Shown: positions 5,114 through 6,860 of the stretch, in pieces
Layout: each line of letters opens with the position of its first letter
Numbering within the stretch: position 1 is the stretch's first letter
Assembly: GCA_002297645.1 (NCBI GenBank)
Contig: DBMH01000101.1
Location: forward strand, 1 to 6,860
DNA from: Rhodanobacteraceae bacterium UBA703
GTDB taxonomy: Bacteria; Pseudomonadota; Gammaproteobacteria; Xanthomonadales; Rhodanobacteraceae
Length of the DNA stretch: 6,860 nucleotides
Direction: 5' to 3'
The notes under the pieces: model-generated
What the model saw: only the letters and a program-made list of their open reading frames with translations
Told to the model about the DNA's origin: nothing
Database searches by the model: none
Position numbers and translations under genes: made by a program

Positions 5114-5722
5114 TCAGCCCTGTGCCGAGCCGAAGAACATCAGGTAGACGAGGCGGCCATTCTCGAGACGGTTGCCGAAGGCCTCGCCGGCGGTATGCCA
5201 GAACCACGGGCGCAGCAGCACCAGGCGGTTGAAGCGCATCGGAACGCGCATCGTCAGCTCCCACGCCTCGTCGTCGTTGCTGTCCTTCTCGATGATGTCG
5301 CTGTGCATCTCCTCCATCGAGGAGTACCCCATCGCGCGCAGTTCCTCGAGGTTCGTCGGCCCGCGCTCGGTTCCGGTGCGGCGGTGGCGGAAGAAGTCCG
5401 TACCGCCGCGGCAGTGCTCGGGCAGGCTGAGGTAGAGGATGCCGGACCAGTACGACTGGTCGACGTGCACCTTCGCGCGCCCCTTGTCGGCGGCGAGGGT
5501 AATGCGGCATTTCGCGTGCGACTGCGGCGGATCGAGCAGGCGCAGCGGCTCGCCGACCATGCGCGAGACCTGCGGCACGAGGCCGTCGAGGTTGATGCGC
5601 TCGAGCGAGTTGCGGCCGGGAAACGCGCCTTCCTGATCCGGATAGGTGAGGCGCAGGGCGAGGTCGCGCACCTCGTGCGGATTGGACAGGAAGTCGTCGA
5701 CGACGACGATGGAGGTCGGCAT
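5114..5722 (-). CDS. DUF6445 family protein, 2-oxoglutarate/Fe(II) oxygenase-like
   Basis: A 202-residue protein that begins VVVDDFLSNPHEVRDLAL, typical of small oxygenase-like proteins of the DUF6445 group. It has a candidate iron and co-substrate facial triad: His86 and Asp88 in KVHVDQSYWSGILYLS, His176 in RPWFWHTAGEAFG and Arg190 shortly after in GRLVYLMFF. This HxD...H...R order is that of 2-oxoglutarate-dependent jelly-roll oxygenases. No signal peptide is seen, so it is likely cytoplasmic. The ATG at 5722 starts 5 nt after the TAA of the glycosyltransferase gene, with a GAGGA about 12 nt upstream, so the two are likely translationally coupled. The frame is open up to 6082 but that part is antisense-like overlap with the glycosyltransferase. 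The substrate is unknown; a glycolipid or sugar product of its partner is a guess. Confidence 0.75.
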   Translation of the reverse strand: MPTSIVVVDDFLSNPHEVRDLALRLTYPDQEGAFPGRNSLERINLDGLVPQVSRMVGEPLRLLDPPQSHAKCRITLAADKGRAKVHVDQSYWSGILYLSLPEHCRGGTDFFRHRRTGTERGPTNLEELRAMGYSSMEEMHSDIIEKDSNDDEAWELTMRVPMRFNRLVLLRPWFWHTAGEAFGNRLENGRLVYLMFFGSAQG

Positions 5723-5727
5723 GCGGG

Positions 5728-6444
5728 TTACATTTCCTCGGTCGCGGTCCGCCGGGAGCGCTTGATCAGCCAGCCCACGCCGCGCAGGTCGGCGATGCCG
5801 ACGAGTGCCCGGTTGAGGTTGTTGTACTTCGACACGCCGGCGCCGCGCGGACGATGGTTGACCGGCACGGACTTCACCTGCCAGCCGGCGCGCTGCATGA
5901 GGGCAGGCAGGTAGCGGTGCATGTGGTCGAAGTACGGCAGGTCGAGGAAGGCCTCGCGCTCGAACAGCTTGATGCCGCAGCCGGTGTCCGGCGTATCGTC
6001 GCGCAGCAGGCGCGAGCGGATCGCGTTGGCCCATTTCGAGGCCCAGCGCTTGCTGCCGGAATCCTGCCGATTCACGCGCCAACCCGCGTACAGCTTGATC
6101 GCGGCTGGCGACGCGTCGCGCATCGCGATCAGCTTCGGGATGTCGGCGGGGTCGTTCTGGCCGTCGCCGTCGAGCGTCGCGATCCAGCTGCCGCGCGCAG
6201 CCTTCACGCCGCTGCGGATCGCCGTGCTCTGGCCGCTCTGCGACAGGTGGCGCACGACGCGCAGCTCCGGATAGTCCGCCTTCGCCTGTTTCAGTACGGC
6301 CAGCGAGTCGTCCTTGCTGGAATCGTCGACGTAGACGATCTCGAAGTCGATGCGGCCGCGCAGCGCCGCGGCGATCTCGGCGAGCAGCGGGGGAATGTTG
6401 CCCTGCTCGTTGAACACGGGCACGACGACGGACAATGCGGGCAT
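5728..6444 (-). CDS. GT2-family glycosyltransferase, DPM1-like
   Basis: A 238-residue GT-A fold glycosyltransferase that probably moves a sugar from a nucleotide donor to a polyprenyl phosphate or another envelope acceptor at the inner face of the membrane. It starts with the classical LSVVVPVFNEQGNIPPLL (4-21) and shows FEIVYVDDSSKDDS (34-47), with the nucleotide-binding Asp pair at 40-41. It has the metal-binding LDGDGQNDP (91-99, DxD at 92-94), then DTGCGIKLFERE (153-164) and VNHRPRGAGVSKY (195-207). These match dolichol-phosphate-mannose-synthase-like GT2 proteins. There are no C-terminal membrane helices, unlike ArnC- or GtrB-type enzymes. The ATG at 6444 is fixed by homology, yet has no clear Shine-Dalgarno sequence. 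A DUF6445 gene follows after 5 nt. Donor and acceptor cannot be named from sequence. Confidence 0.88.
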   Translation of the reverse strand: MPALSVVVPVFNEQGNIPPLLAEIAAALRGRIDFEIVYVDDSSKDDSLAVLKQAKADYPELRVVRHLSQSGQSTAIRSGVKAARGSWIATLDGDGQNDPADIPKLIAMRDASPAAIKLYAGWRVNRQDSGSKRWASKWANAIRSRLLRDDTPDTGCGIKLFEREAFLDLPYFDHMHRYLPALMQRAGWQVKSVPVNHRPRGAGVSKYNNLNRALVGIADLRGVGWLIKRSRRTATEEM

Positions 6445-6474
6445 GCGGAACGGAACCGGCGCGAAAGAGGACGC

Positions 6475-6480
6475 ATTATC
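6475..6480 (-). promoter_or_regulatory. Possible -10 box of the glycosyltransferase-DUF6445 operon
   Basis: The minus strand reads GATAAT (five of six consensus bases) in the 66-bp gap between the upstream gene and the glycosyltransferase ATG. The region at the -35 distance is GCGCGC-like, a poor match. Transcription would start near 6468, leaving a leader of about 24 nt without a clear ribosome site. Confidence 0.4.
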
Positions 6481-6510
6481 GCCGATGACGCGCCGATGCG
6501 CGCCGCGGCA

Positions 6511-6860
6511 TCACGGCGCGCCGGCGGCGGTGAGTCCGGTCGAACCGTCGAGCGCCGCCTCCCAGTCGCGTTCGATCGGGCCGAACCGGTCGTCGCTCCT
6601 CGCCAGCATCACGAGGGTCCCGTCGCGGATCGGCACTTCGCGGCCGTGCAGGCCCTCGCGCTCGAAGTCGCGCCGGACCGGCACGCGGTATTGCACGACA
6701 TAGACCACGCTGACGGGATCGTCGGCCCGGTGCATCACCATGTGCACGGTGCGGTACGGGCCGACCGGGCAGTCCCGGGCGTAGGCGATGCCGGCGGGCA
6801 CGGACGCCAGCGCCAGGCCGCGCTCGGCGAAGGCCCGGCGCACGTCGGCCTCGGGCAACG
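6511..6860 (-). CDS. DUF3379-like protein, C-terminal part (runs off right edge)
   Basis: The frame is open to the right edge of the window, so only the last 116 or so codons are visible; the TTG near 6858 need not be the true start. The peptide contains AYARDCPVGPYRTVHMVM, then PVSVVYVVQYRVP and a closing GTLVMLARSDD, which resemble the C-terminal half of DUF3379 proteins (a conserved Cys-Pro followed by two beta-strands). DUF3379 genes are known to lie next to ECF sigma factor genes, and the full-length proteins carry a membrane segment that would be outside this window. An anti-sigma-like role is therefore only a possibility. The stop is followed after 66 bp by the glycosyltransferase gene. 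Confidence 0.6.
   Translation of the reverse strand, partial: LPEADVRRAFAERGLALASVPAGIAYARDCPVGPYRTVHMVMHRADDPVSVVYVVQYRVPVRRDFEREGLHGREVPIRDGTLVMLARSDDRFGPIERDWEAALDGSTGLTAAGAP

Noticed and set aside
5723..6082. N-terminal extension of the DUF6445 protein by 120 residues.
   Set aside because: Lies in another frame of the glycosyltransferase gene and is Arg/Ala/Pro-rich; homology begins at the ATG at 5722.
1..6860. CRISPR arrays, tRNA or rRNA genes, insertion sequences and attachment sites.
   Set aside because: No repeated spacers, no cloverleaf or rRNA-like stretch and no transposase or integrase was found on either strand.

Overview
This is a GC-rich, almost gap-free chromosomal window, probably from a gammaproteobacterium of the order Lysobacterales (Xanthomonadales). 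The clues are a DesA-type desaturase very like that of Pseudomonas, a DUF3379-type protein fragment, cysteine-free L33 next to L28, a DUF4166/DCC gene pair and a hydroxyproline catabolic locus with a divergent AraC-type regulator. The assignment rests on recalled family resemblance only; no database search was run. I see no mobile element, CRISPR array, tRNA or rRNA. The window looks like ordinary core and metabolic genome.

Layout, left to right. (1) Positions 1-992, minus strand: 4-hydroxyproline 2-epimerase followed 2 nt later by the first 14 codons of an FAD-dependent oxidoreductase. This is the beginning of a trans-4-hydroxy-L-proline degradation operon that leaves the window on the left. 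(2) 1154-1969, plus: a PAS plus AraC-HTH regulator transcribed divergently from that operon across a 161-bp intergenic region, presumably its regulator. (3) 2002-3204, plus: a membrane acyl-lipid delta-9 desaturase (DesA), with its -10 box overlapping the regulator's stop codon, closed by a strong terminator at 3225-3257 that also faces the converging genes. (4) 3308-4256, minus: a two-gene operon of a DUF4166 protein and a DCC-family (DUF393) protein overlapping by 11 bp. (5) 4405-4819, minus: ribosomal proteins L28 and L33 (rpmB-rpmG), with a promoter at 4985-5013, a leader of about 160 nt and a Rho-independent terminator at 4334-4362. (6) 5114-6444, minus: a GT2 glycosyltransferase of the DPM1-like type followed 5 nt later by a DUF6445 oxygenase-like protein, with three GC-rich hairpins downstream. 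(7) 6511-6860, minus: the C-terminal part of a DUF3379-like protein that runs off the right edge.

Functional links. The epimerase, the truncated oxidoreductase and the divergent regulator form one catabolic unit. L28 and L33 are co-transcribed large-subunit proteins. The glycosyltransferase and oxygenase-like protein are tightly coupled and may act on the same cell-envelope product, but their substrates cannot be read from sequence. The best leads for follow-up are the rpmB leader with its ribosome-site hairpin, the glycosyltransferase/DUF6445 pair, the DUF4166/DCC overlap and the transposase-like C-terminal tail of DesA. None is strong evidence for a new system.
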